Positions 22,450 through 29,780 of a DNA stretch of 38,003 bases are shown in pieces. The notes below the pieces were generated by a model. That model saw only the letters and a list, made by a program, of their open reading frames with translations. It had not been told where the DNA came from and ran no database searches. The stretch is from Dactylosporangium sp. (GTDB lineage Bacteria; Actinomycetota; Actinomycetes; Mycobacteriales; Micromonosporaceae). Every line of letters begins with the position of its first letter. Positions within the stretch are counted from its first letter, which is position 1. Both the position numbers and the translations under genes were made by a program. The stretch covers positions 1 through 38,003 of the forward strand of contig JAOPWA010000527.1 in assembly GCA_025965915.1 (NCBI GenBank). The letters run 5' to 3'.

Positions 22450-24003
22450 TCAGAGTACGAACGAGTCCGTCCACAGTTGACGGGACCGTCCCGACAGCGC
22501 GTCGAGCAGGGCCACCGCCTGACCGTCGGTCAGCGACGCGACGAAGTCGATGATCGCCCGTCCGCGGGCCATCGCGGTCAGCTCCGCCCGCCTGGGAGCC
22601 GCGATCAGGCCGAGGGTCGTCGGGTTGTCCACCAGGCCTGCCATCTCCGCCTCGGCCAGCTCCACGAGGTCGTGCACCCGCACCGGCAGCCGCGCCATCT
22701 CGTCCGGGTCGACGAGCCAGTCGTGGAGCGCCTCCACCAGCGTCGTGATCAGCCTGGCCTGGCCGCGCTGGTGCAGGGCCAGGTCGGGCCGTGCCAGCAC
22801 GAACCGGTGATGGACGAACTTGAGGACCTGTACCTCGTGCCACTGGGCCCGCCGCAGCAGTACGTGGCCCGAACGCACGGGGGGATCGGGCCGCACCTCG
22901 ATCGCGTCGATGAGCCGGCGGGTCCAGCGCGCCGAGAAGCGCGTCACGCTCTGCTCCGCCTCGATCGATCCGTCGAACGGCGCGGCCAGCAGCCCGTCGA
23001 CGAGTTCGTGGCGTACGTGCTCGACCGCCGCGCCGAACGCGTCGTCGTCTGAGATCCAGCTGTCCTTGCGGTGTAGGTCCCGGCGTAGCCGCTCGACCGA
23101 GCGCCCCGGCCGGCGGGCGGTCGCGGCGAGGGTCTCGGGCGACAGCGCCCGCAGTTGGTCGGCGTCGCGTTGCCAGGCCATCAGCTCGGTGGCGACCGAT
23201 CCCTGCTGGAGCACGCCCACCCGGTGGAAGTCCTCCACGTCGTGGATGGCGTACGCGATGTCGTCGGCGGTGTCCATGACCGACGCCTCGACCGTCTGCT
23301 GCCAGTCGGCCAGCCGGCCGGCGAACGGCTCGCGAGCCTGCCGCAGGTCGCCCAGCTCTGTCACGTACGCCCCGAACTTGGCCGACCCTCTGGTCGGGTC
23401 GCCCGGTGGCGCCGCAGCTCCGCGCGGCGGGGGATCGAGGTGGCGGACGTGCGGCTGCGGGTACGTGTGGCGCGTCCACGGGTACTTGAGCATCGCCGCG
23501 CGGACGGCGGCGGTGAGATCCAGCCCGATCGTCTCGCCGCGGATCTCGGTGCTGGTGACGATCCGGTACGACTGTGCATTGCCCTCGAACCCGTCGGGCA
23601 GAGCGAACCGCTGCCGGGCGATGGCGTCGAGAACCCGCTCGCCGAGGTGGCCGAACGGCGGGTGCCCGAGGTCGTGGGCCAGCGCCGCGGCTTCGACGAC
23701 GTCCGCGTCGCAGCCGCCGAGCTTGTCCAGAAGATCACGGTACTGGGGGTCGCCGTTCAGCCGCTCCGCGATCGACCGGGCCACCTGCGCCACCTTCAGG
23801 CTGTGCGTGAGCCGGTTGTGGACCAGCAGGCCCGACCCGCCCGGACTGATCACCTGGGTGACGCCGCCGAGCCGCGCGAAGTACGGCGAACTGACGATGC
23901 GGTCCCGGTCGACGCGGTAGGGACTCGCGGCGAGGTCTCCCGGCGCCATCGCGCCCCCGCCGAACAGGCGCCAGGCGCGCTGCTCAGCCTGCGCATCCAT
24001 CAT
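22450..24003 (-). CDS. dgt: HD-domain deoxynucleoside triphosphate triphosphohydrolase (Dgt-like)
   Basis: A 517-residue dNTPase of the Dgt/SAMHD1 superfamily, which splits dNTPs into deoxynucleosides and tripolyphosphate. The N-terminus has SPYFARLGGVTQV, then the HD site: H67 in NRLTHSLKV, H110-D111 in AHDLGHPPFGH, and the distal Asp in DTADDIAYAIHDVED (244-258). The Pro/Ala-rich stretch at about 186-206 is an insertion loop. The length fits the long Dgt form. The start is one of two adjacent ATG codons (24003 or 24000) with AAGG upstream. The GNAT gene and others downstream run in the same direction with an 86-nt gap. Confidence 0.88.
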   Translation of the reverse strand: MMDAQAEQRAWRLFGGGAMAPGDLAASPYRVDRDRIVSSPYFARLGGVTQVISPGGSGLLVHNRLTHSLKVAQVARSIAERLNGDPQYRDLLDKLGGCDADVVEAAALAHDLGHPPFGHLGERVLDAIARQRFALPDGFEGNAQSYRIVTSTEIRGETIGLDLTAAVRAAMLKYPWTRHTYPQPHVRHLDPPPRGAAAPPGDPTRGSAKFGAYVTELGDLRQAREPFAGRLADWQQTVEASVMDTADDIAYAIHDVEDFHRVGVLQQGSVATELMAWQRDADQLRALSPETLAATARRPGRSVERLRRDLHRKDSWISDDDAFGAAVEHVRHELVDGLLAAPFDGSIEAEQSVTRFSARWTRRLIDAIEVRPDPPVRSGHVLLRRAQWHEVQVLKFVHHRFVLARPDLALHQRGQARLITTLVEALHDWLVDPDEMARLPVRVHDLVELAEAEMAGLVDNPTTLGLIAAPRRAELTAMARGRAIIDFVASLTDGQAVALLDALSGRSRQLWTDSFVL

Positions 24004-24071
24004 CCGACCTTAGTCGATCGCGGACCACGCGGTCCGACGGCGCGGCGTGAGCCGGGCCACCTCGCGGCGGT

Positions 24072-24106
24072 TCTACCAGGCATCCCGCTCTACCAGGGCA
24101 GCCCGC
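24072..24106. repeat. Tandem duplication at the 3' end of the GNAT gene
   Basis: TCTACCAGGCATCCCGC (24072-24088) is followed directly by TCTACCAGGGCAGCCCGC (24089-24106). On the minus strand these read as ...GLPW-stop and again ...GMPW-stop, so the last four codons and the stop codon are repeated with small changes. Confidence 0.6.
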
Positions 24107-24638
24107 GCAGATCCACCACCCCGTCGGGCCACTCGGTCACGGGGCGCCGCCCGGGCATGACCATCGTGGGGGAGTTGGTCTCCCGTACGGTCCGTTCGTC
24201 TTTCATGTCCAGGTACCGCACGGCGTTGGAGGCGCGGGTGAAGCCGGCGCGGCGGTAGAAGCCGACGACGCGCTCACCGCACTGCAGGAACCCGAAGTCG
24301 GCGGCGAACTCGGTGCTCAACCGGGCGCGCAGTTCGTTGATCAGCCGGGCTCCGAGGCCGCGGCCCTGTAGGTCAGGGGCGACGGCCACCTCGCCCACGC
24401 CCGCGATGAGAGACTCGGAGCCGCCGACCCCGACCACACGGCGCTCGACGGCCAGGTGCGCCACCGGCCTGCCGGACCCGTCGGCCAGCCACAGCCGGGC
24501 TTCCTTGCGGGCGAGGGCCCAGGACCGCAGGCCGGAGAACTCGTCCGGAAACCCCACGAACGCGGCTCTGAGCAGCTCCGCGAGCGCGGAATGGTCCTGC
24601 TCGGTCAGTGCCGTCTCCCAGCGGCTGATCACATTCAC
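24090..24638 (-). CDS. GNAT acyltransferase resembling NodA / AAC(2')
   Basis: A 182-residue GNAT protein. The acyl-CoA binding turn is GRGLGARLI, after EVAVAPDLQ. The pattern around it is more specific than for a generic GNAT: WETALTEQDHSALAELLR at the start, LRSWALARKEARLWL, then AHLAVERRVVGVGG, and the end MVMPGRRPVTEWPDGVVDL. I recall the same order (DH..LA, RSWA.AR.E.R, AH..LRRF..VG, a closing EWP.G..ID) in the rhizobial acyltransferase NodA, and a looser version in aminoglycoside 2'-N-acetyltransferases. No NodB, NodC or other Nod genes are here, so the substrate is open. The start is GTG 24638 with TAGGG upstream. A duplicated 3' end follows. Confidence 0.8.
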   Translation of the reverse strand: MNVISRWETALTEQDHSALAELLRAAFVGFPDEFSGLRSWALARKEARLWLADGSGRPVAHLAVERRVVGVGGSESLIAGVGEVAVAPDLQGRGLGARLINELRARLSTEFAADFGFLQCGERVVGFYRRAGFTRASNAVRYLDMKDERTVRETNSPTMVMPGRRPVTEWPDGVVDLRGLPW

Positions 24639-24656
24639 ACCGCGAACCCTACGTGG

Positions 24657-25460
24657 TCACCCACCGATCGTGAGATCGATTTCGGCGACGACCGGGTAGT
24701 GGTCGGAGGCAGTCTCGGACTCGCCGCCGGAGATGACGCGGTAGGTCTTCACCAGACGCGCTACGGGCTGGGTGCCGAGGATGTAGTCCAGCCGCATCCG
24801 CGAGAACTCGTGGCCGCCGCCGTGCTTGGTAGGCGCGGTGTAGTCCAAGGCGGCGGGCTCGCTCCCGGCCTGGCGGTACAGGTCGACGAAGCCGGCGTCG
24901 GCGAGAGCCTGTACCGCGCGGGTGTCCACGCCACCTGCCCGCAGCAGGTGACGGGACCGGTAGCGCGGTGGCAGCGCGTGCAGCCGGTCGGCGTGATCGA
25001 TCCACGGGTCGAGGGAGTTCAGGTCGCCCATGAGTAGCACCATGCGCTGCGGGTCGGCCCGGGTCGCCAGCCACCGCGCCTCCCACAGCCGGCGACCTCC
25101 GGAGAACGGGTACAGGTGGGTGCCGATCACCGTGAGCGGCCCCCTGTCGGTGTCCACGGTCACCTCGGCGGCGGCGTGGTGGAACGGGCGCCGGACCCGT
25201 CCGGCCGACGTCACCGCCGACCCGTTTCTGACCAGGATGGCGACCGGTTGGCCACCGCACCAGGACCGGGTGAGGAAGGCACGCATGCCGGTCGCTTCGG
25301 CCATCCGGCGCATCACGCGTTCTCCGTCGCGCTGGAAGTCCTGAAGCTCCTGCAGGGCCAGCACGTCGGGTCGAAGCTCCGTGATGATCCGGGTGATGGC
25401 GTCCAGCCGGCCGCCATGGCCGCCGTTCTTGATGTTGTAGGTCATGGCCGTGAGCGTCAT
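24657..25460 (-). CDS. Endonuclease/exonuclease/phosphatase family protein
   Basis: A 267-residue enzyme of the DNase I/EEP superfamily. It shows TYNIKNGG (N9), LALQELQDF (E38), IGTHLYPFSGG (H115), LMGDLNSLD (D146 and N148) and the catalytic SDHYPVV (D253-H254), the full active-site set. There is no signal peptide, so it is cytosolic. The family covers nucleases and phosphodiesterases; the substrate is not predictable. ATG 25460 is chosen as it begins just before the domain; an upstream in-frame ATG at 25532 would add a stretch that overlaps the hairpin at 25488-25534. Confidence 0.85.
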   Translation of the reverse strand: MTLTAMTYNIKNGGHGGRLDAITRIITELRPDVLALQELQDFQRDGERVMRRMAEATGMRAFLTRSWCGGQPVAILVRNGSAVTSAGRVRRPFHHAAAEVTVDTDRGPLTVIGTHLYPFSGGRRLWEARWLATRADPQRMVLLMGDLNSLDPWIDHADRLHALPPRYRSRHLLRAGGVDTRAVQALADAGFVDLYRQAGSEPAALDYTAPTKHGGGHEFSRMRLDYILGTQPVARLVKTYRVISGGESETASDHYPVVAEIDLTIGG

Positions 25461-25487
25461 AGGGGCAGTCTCGGCCGTTCCGGGGCT

Positions 25488-25534
25488 GCGTGAACCTCCG
25501 GCCCCCTCGGACAGGCAGGGCCGGAGGTTCACGC
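25488..25534 (-). terminator. Perfect 17-bp hairpin next to a G-rich run
   Basis: GCGTGAACCTCCGGCCC (25488-25504) is the exact reverse complement of 25518-25534, with a 13-nt loop. A run of G residues (25535-25547 region) lies between it and the stop codon at 25548, giving a C run on the minus strand. It fits as the terminator for the minus-strand genes ending at 25548. Confidence 0.7.
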
Positions 25535-25547
25535 GGGGGTGGGGGGG

Positions 25548-25735
25548 TCAGTTCTTGATCGTGTACGGGTCGCCGTAAACCTTCCACGACAACGGTGGGT
25601 TGACGTCGAGGTTTCCGTTCTTGAGGAAGACCCGCTGCTCGGTGTCGACCCGGCTGGTGTCGGCGTGGGCCGCCTCGTGCTTCATGGCGACCGTGCGGGC
25701 ATCGAGGAACGCGTTGAGTCCCGCCGGCAGCGTGC
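25548..25735 (-). pseudogene. C-terminal remnant of an unrecognised protein
   Basis: On the minus strand, the sequence from just after the metallo-hydrolase stop (25738) to TGA at 25550-25548 reads in one frame with nearly every codon ending in G or C, as in real genes. It encodes about 61 residues with no low-complexity bias: LNAFLDARTVAMKHEAAHAD followed by VFLKNGNLDVNPPLSWKVYG and a short tail. No ribosome-binding site or good start is seen; the only ATG, at 25685, would give 45 residues. I do not recognise the family. It looks like the C-terminus of a larger protein whose front was lost when the metallo-hydrolase gene came to lie beside it. A functional small protein is less likely. Confidence 0.5.
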
Positions 25736-25737
25736 CA

Positions 25738-26910
25738 CTAGGCGATCGCCTGCCACCAGCCGTCCACCGGCGGCGGTTCGTCGACGTTGACGCGCTCGCC
25801 CGGCCGGGGGACGGCCAGCCTGATGCCACGCGCCTTCGCCTCGCGCCACAACCGGTCGACCGGTTCGCTCCAGTCGTGGAACGCGAGGTTGAAGGTGCCC
25901 CAGTGCAACGGGATGAGCAGCTCTCCGCGCAGGTCGAGGTGGGCGGTGGCGCCGTCTTCGGGGGTCATGTGGATGTCCGGCCAGGCGCTGCCGTATGCCC
26001 CGATCTGGATGAGCGTGACGTCAAAGGGGCCGTGCGCGGCGCCGATGGCGGCGTAGCCGTCGAAGTAGCCGGAGTCTCCGCTGTAGAAGACCCGCCGGGT
26101 CGGGCCGGCGAGCGCCCATGACGCCCAGAGAGTGTTGTCGCGGGAGAACGCCCGCCCGGAGAAGTGGCGGGCGGCGGTCGCGGTGAGGCGGAGGCCCGCG
26201 ATGGAGGCGGTCTGATCCCAGTCCAGCTCGATGAGTCGGGCCGGCGGAACACCCCAGCGGTCGAGGTGCGCGCCGACGCCGAGGGGGACCACGAACGGCG
26301 CGGACTGGGTGCGCATCAGCGCGCGGACCGTGGCCATGTCGAGGTGGTCGTAGTGGTCGTGGGAAATGACGATCGCGTCCACCTGCGGAAGCCGGTCCAG
26401 CGGCACCGGTGGTGGGTGCAGCCGGCGGGGCCCCACCCGCGACGAGGGCGAGCAGCGCACACTCCACACCGGATCGAACAGGACGCGCCGGCCTTCGATC
26501 TCGACAAGGGCGGAGGAGTGGCCGTACCAGATCACGTGCAGCCCATCGGCGGGCGCCGTTTCCGCGTCGTCCGGGGTGACCAGGGGCACCTCGCCGGACG
26601 GCTTCCGCTTGTGCCGGTCGGTCAGCAGTTCTCGCAGCGTCTGCCATTTCGATCCGGGTGGCATCACGTGGGCCGGCACCGGGTTGCGGAAGGCGCCGTC
26701 GCGAAACTGCGGCGATTGCCGTACACGGGCGCCCCGCACGCCGGCCGGCGGCGCTCCGAGCGAGTCCCGGACGTCGCGCAGTGCCCAGGCGGCGGCGGTG
26801 ACGGCGATCGCGGCGGTCGCCAGGCGGCCCGTCCAGCGCCAACGCGTCAGCGCCGTCGCGGGCGTCGTGCCCGCGCCGGCGGCCCGGCTGTCACGCCCTG
26901 TCTCGCCCAT
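25738..26910 (-). CDS. NAPE-PLD-like metallo-beta-lactamase-fold hydrolase
   Basis: A 390-residue metallo-hydrolase. An N-terminal hydrophobic helix (about 28-44) suggests a membrane anchor. The Zn site is HDHYDHLD (H184, H186, D188, H189), preceded by YGHSSALVEIEGRRVLFDPVWS (about 129-150); GDSGY and PLHWGTFNL supply later ligands. The long DPVWS version of the strand and the PLHWGTF motif are those of the lactamase_B_2 subgroup related to N-acylphosphatidylethanolamine phospholipase D. Phospholipid or other phosphodiester cleavage at the membrane is the family expectation. ATG 26910 is preceded by GGAAGGTGG. The gene is followed on the same strand by the remnant at 25548. Confidence 0.85.
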   Translation of the reverse strand: MGETGRDSRAAGAGTTPATALTRWRWTGRLATAAIAVTAAAWALRDVRDSLGAPPAGVRGARVRQSPQFRDGAFRNPVPAHVMPPGSKWQTLRELLTDRHKRKPSGEVPLVTPDDAETAPADGLHVIWYGHSSALVEIEGRRVLFDPVWSVRCSPSSRVGPRRLHPPPVPLDRLPQVDAIVISHDHYDHLDMATVRALMRTQSAPFVVPLGVGAHLDRWGVPPARLIELDWDQTASIAGLRLTATAARHFSGRAFSRDNTLWASWALAGPTRRVFYSGDSGYFDGYAAIGAAHGPFDVTLIQIGAYGSAWPDIHMTPEDGATAHLDLRGELLIPLHWGTFNLAFHDWSEPVDRLWREAKARGIRLAVPRPGERVNVDEPPPVDGWWQAIA

Positions 26911-27042
26911 GTCGCGTCCACCTTCCGTCGGTACGACAGGAACGAGTCAGTGTGGCGGTTAGGGTCGCCGGGGCGCCAGCGGCATGCAATGGAAGTGACG
27001 GCCGCCGCTACCGCGTTGGCCGGTCACGGCGCTTCAGTCGGA

Positions 27043-28296
27043 TCAGGACGCCGACGGGCTGGGAGTGTCGCTCGGCGCTGGAGCGGGCGTCGCCCCGGCT
27101 GACTGGCCGGCGCCGGGCAGTGCGCTGCCCTTGACGAATTCGTCCCACGGCAGATCCCACGCCGTCCAGCCGTTGCCCTGGCCGAGGTGCAGCTCGGTCC
27201 CCCTGACGATCACCGGATCGCCCACCTTGACCCAGTTGTAGATCCACTGGCCGTTGTCGAGGGCGACGTTGACGCAGCCGTGTGACACGTTGGTATGGCC
27301 CTGATCGGCGACGGACCACGGAGCGGCGTGGATGAACTGCCCGTCCCAGCTCAGCCTTTCGGCAAACTGCACGTCGGTGCGGTAGCCATCTTTCGAGTTG
27401 ACCGGCGTGCCGTAGGTCGACGAGTCGAACGTGGTCTTGTCCAGCTTCTCCATGATCGTCATGGTGCCGGAGAAGGAGGGGTGTTCCGGCCTACCGAGAC
27501 TGACCGGCATCGTCTTGGCCACCTGGCCATCCTGCTTGGCGGTCAACTGCTTGCTCGCGTTGTCGACCTCGATGACCCGCTTCACCGTATCGATTGCCGC
27601 GTCGATCGTGATGTCCTGCTGGCCGTACCGGCCGCCACCGACCGGAAGCCCGCCGAGCGCGAGCCGCCCGTGGATCTTGGTGCCGGGTTGCCAGAAGTCC
27701 TTCGGCCGGTACTCGACCTGGGTGTTGCTGTCCCAGTGCCAGACGCCCGGTTGTGCCGGCTCGCTGCTGATGAACAGTCGGCGCTCGACGCCGGCGCGGT
27801 CGGCCGGCGCCACGCCGCCCTGCTTGAACTCGATCACGATCGGCATGGCCTGCCCGTAGGTCGCGTGGTCGGCCATGTACAGGTGGGAGTCCATGCGGTT
27901 GCCCGGGCGCCCCATCGTCGTGAACTTCGTCGTCCGGGTGACGCTTTTGCCCGCTGCCGAGCGGGCGGTGACCGTCGCCGTGTACGAGGTCGCGTAGTCC
28001 AGCGGGTCGTCGGGCACCCAGGAGCTCGCGTCGTCGCGCAGCTTGCCGGTGACCCGCTTGCCCTTGTCGTCGGCGAGGTCGACGGCGACCAGCGTGTCGC
28101 CGCCGCCCTGGAGTCCCACCTCCACCGAGGCGGGGACGGCGGTGGCGTTGTCCGCGGGGTTGACGTTCAGGGTCGGACCCGACGCGGCACCCGACCTGCT
28201 CGGGTTGACGAACCTGGTGCCGGCCCCGCCGCAACCGGCCAGGCCGAGCACGGCGACGAGCCCCGCAACCACTACAGCGCGCCGTTGTCGTCTCAT
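27043..28296 (-). CDS. L,D-transpeptidase lipoprotein (YkuD family)
   Basis: A 417-residue envelope enzyme making 3-3 cross-links in peptidoglycan. The signal peptide ends in LAGC with lipidated C22. Two Ig-like domains follow (about 40-125 and 130-245), as in mycobacterial LdtMt2. The YkuD catalytic domain (about 245-375) carries H323 in FIHAAPWS and the active-site SHGCVNVA with H339 and C341. The C-terminus is a Ser/Pro/Ala-rich tail. The start ATG 28296 has GAGGAGAT upstream. It probably is a single gene; the MBL gene downstream is 132 nt away on the same strand. I am confident in the assignment because both catalytic motifs and the Ig-type front match. Confidence 0.93.
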   Translation of the reverse strand: MRRQRRAVVVAGLVAVLGLAGCGGAGTRFVNPSRSGAASGPTLNVNPADNATAVPASVEVGLQGGGDTLVAVDLADDKGKRVTGKLRDDASSWVPDDPLDYATSYTATVTARSAAGKSVTRTTKFTTMGRPGNRMDSHLYMADHATYGQAMPIVIEFKQGGVAPADRAGVERRLFISSEPAQPGVWHWDSNTQVEYRPKDFWQPGTKIHGRLALGGLPVGGGRYGQQDITIDAAIDTVKRVIEVDNASKQLTAKQDGQVAKTMPVSLGRPEHPSFSGTMTIMEKLDKTTFDSSTYGTPVNSKDGYRTDVQFAERLSWDGQFIHAAPWSVADQGHTNVSHGCVNVALDNGQWIYNWVKVGDPVIVRGTELHLGQGNGWTAWDLPWDEFVKGSALPGAGQSAGATPAPAPSDTPSPSAS

Positions 28297-28429
28297 GATC
28301 TCCTCGTCCGCATCGCAAGCCCCATCTTGTTTAGCAGGTAAAACCCAAGATCTGGGGGTCAGCTGCGCTTCCGGCGGAAGGAGCGGCCGGGAAATGGCTG
28401 AAAGTACCGGTAGGAAGCCGAAAGTACCG

Positions 28430-29197
28430 CTAGAAGATGGTGTATCCGCCGTCGATGACGAGGACCGATCCGGTCATGAAGGCGGACGCGTCGCTGGCGA
28501 GGTAGACCACGCTCGGCGCGATCTCCTCCGGTGTCGCGTACCGCTTCATGGGGACGTCCTCGATCCAGTGCTGGCGGAACTCGGGACGGTCGACCGGGGC
28601 CATCTCGGTCTTGACGTAACCGGGCGCGAGCGCGTTGACGCGGATACCCAGCGGGGCCCACTCCGCCGCGAGGGATTTCGTGAGCTGATGCACGGCGGCC
28701 TTGGACGCGTTGTACCCCGGCTGCCACTGGGGTCGGTTGACGATCTGCCCGGAGATCGAACCGATGTTGATGATGTTCCCGCCGCCGTTGGCGGCCATGT
28801 ACGTGCCGAATGCCTGGCAGCAGTTCCAGACGCCGGTGACGTTGACGTCGATGACCTCCTGCCACTCGGTGTCGGTGACCTCCAGAGCCGGCCGGTGTAC
28901 GCAGGTGCCGGCGTTGTTGACGAGGACGTCGACGCCGCCCATCTCCGCGACGATCTCCTCGACCACCCGGTCGACGTCCGGCCGGCGGGCGACATCGGCG
29001 CGGAAGCCCCGGGCCCGGACGCCTCGAGCCTTGAGTTCGTCGAGAACCTCGTCCGTCTTGACCGTGTCCCGGGCGAGGATCGCGACGCTCGCACCGGCCT
29101 GGCCCAGCGCGAGCGCGAAGGAGCGCCCGAGCCCCCGGTTTCCACCGGTCACGACGGCCACGCGATCAGACAGGCTGAATGCGTCCAACACCGACAT
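28430..29197 (-). CDS. SDR-family oxidoreductase
   Basis: A 255-residue classical short-chain dehydrogenase. It has the nucleotide motif TGGNRGLG (17-24), NNAG (about 93-96), the catalytic Ser in NIGSISGQIV, and YNASK with the catalytic Tyr and Lys, then APGYVKTEM. The sequence resembles bacterial sugar-alcohol or gluconate dehydrogenases of the mannitol/sorbitol type, but the substrate is not certain. ATG 29197 has a perfect GGAGGAGA upstream. The gene is monocistronic between two hairpins. Directly beyond its stop is a 20-nt-spaced direct repeat of GAAAGTACCG (28400-28409 and 28420-28429). Confidence 0.9.
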   Translation of the reverse strand: MSVLDAFSLSDRVAVVTGGNRGLGRSFALALGQAGASVAILARDTVKTDEVLDELKARGVRARGFRADVARRPDVDRVVEEIVAEMGGVDVLVNNAGTCVHRPALEVTDTEWQEVIDVNVTGVWNCCQAFGTYMAANGGGNIINIGSISGQIVNRPQWQPGYNASKAAVHQLTKSLAAEWAPLGIRVNALAPGYVKTEMAPVDRPEFRQHWIEDVPMKRYATPEEIAPSVVYLASDASAFMTGSVLVIDGGYTIF

Positions 29198-29278
29198 CTT
29201 GTCTCCTCCGGTTACGACGGGAGTCCGGTGCTCCCGGATGGAAGTCAGTGTGCGGCCTGATCTGGATCGTGAGGGACC

Positions 29279-29309
29279 GGTGCTCATGCCGATCGTCGGC
29301 GTGAGCACC
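29279..29309 (-). terminator. Hairpin between small membrane protein and SDR genes
   Basis: GGTGCTCATGCCGA (29279-29292) pairs with 29296-29309 with one G-U pair and a TCG loop. It lies 56 nt downstream of the small membrane-protein stop on the minus strand and 82 nt upstream of the SDR start, so it should end the first transcript. Confidence 0.55.
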
Positions 29310-29365
29310 GTCGAGCCGTTGGGGTGGGCGCCGTCGAGCAGTTGGGGGCAGCCCCGGCTACGGGG

Positions 29366-29572
29366 TCACTGGGAGGGCTGCGGCACCTGGCAGTTGATCT
29401 TCGGGTTGACGCCGAGGTAGTTCAACGGTCCGGCAATGATCGTGACCGCGGTGGTGCCCGCTTTGGCGCAGTTGTCGTTGGAGCTGCTGAAGTATCCGCG
29501 CTGACCGGCCGCTACGACTCCAATGATCAGCCAGATGAGGACGATTACTCCGCCTATACCTCCGGTGCGCAC
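29366..29572 (-). CDS. Conserved small membrane protein
   Basis: A 68-residue protein with one membrane helix (about 6-23, IGGVIVLIWLIIGVVAAGQ), then GYFSSSNDNCAKAGTTAVTIIAGPLNY and a Cys near the end (INCQVPQPS). The two cysteines could pair outside the membrane. The start is GTG at 29572-29570 with GGGAGG about 6 nt upstream. I recall similar small proteins in many actinobacteria with the same GQRGYF...AGPLNYxGVNP pattern, but no function. It diverges from the FUSC-type transporter gene. Confidence 0.7.
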   Translation of the reverse strand: MRTGGIGGVIVLIWLIIGVVAAGQRGYFSSSNDNCAKAGTTAVTIIAGPLNYLGVNPKINCQVPQPSQ

Positions 29573-29780
29573 CGCTGCCTCCCAGGTCGCGAGATCCAGA
29601 TGTGGAGCCGCCGGCGGTCATGGGTACCCGCCAGCAAGCGGCACGTTGATACCCATTGGTCGTCGATGTCTAAACGATTGTCGCAGCGCTGGATGTGAGT
29701 ACAGCTCACGTATGCGGATGTCATTGATTGTGACTACCGTCGGTGATGGGTGCCCGGTACCGAGGTCAGCCAGGAGCGCG

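Noticed and set aside
28043-29260. 405-residue plus-strand frame across the transpeptidase start and SDR gene
   Set aside because: Spans two real minus-strand genes and their control region and has no recognisable domain.
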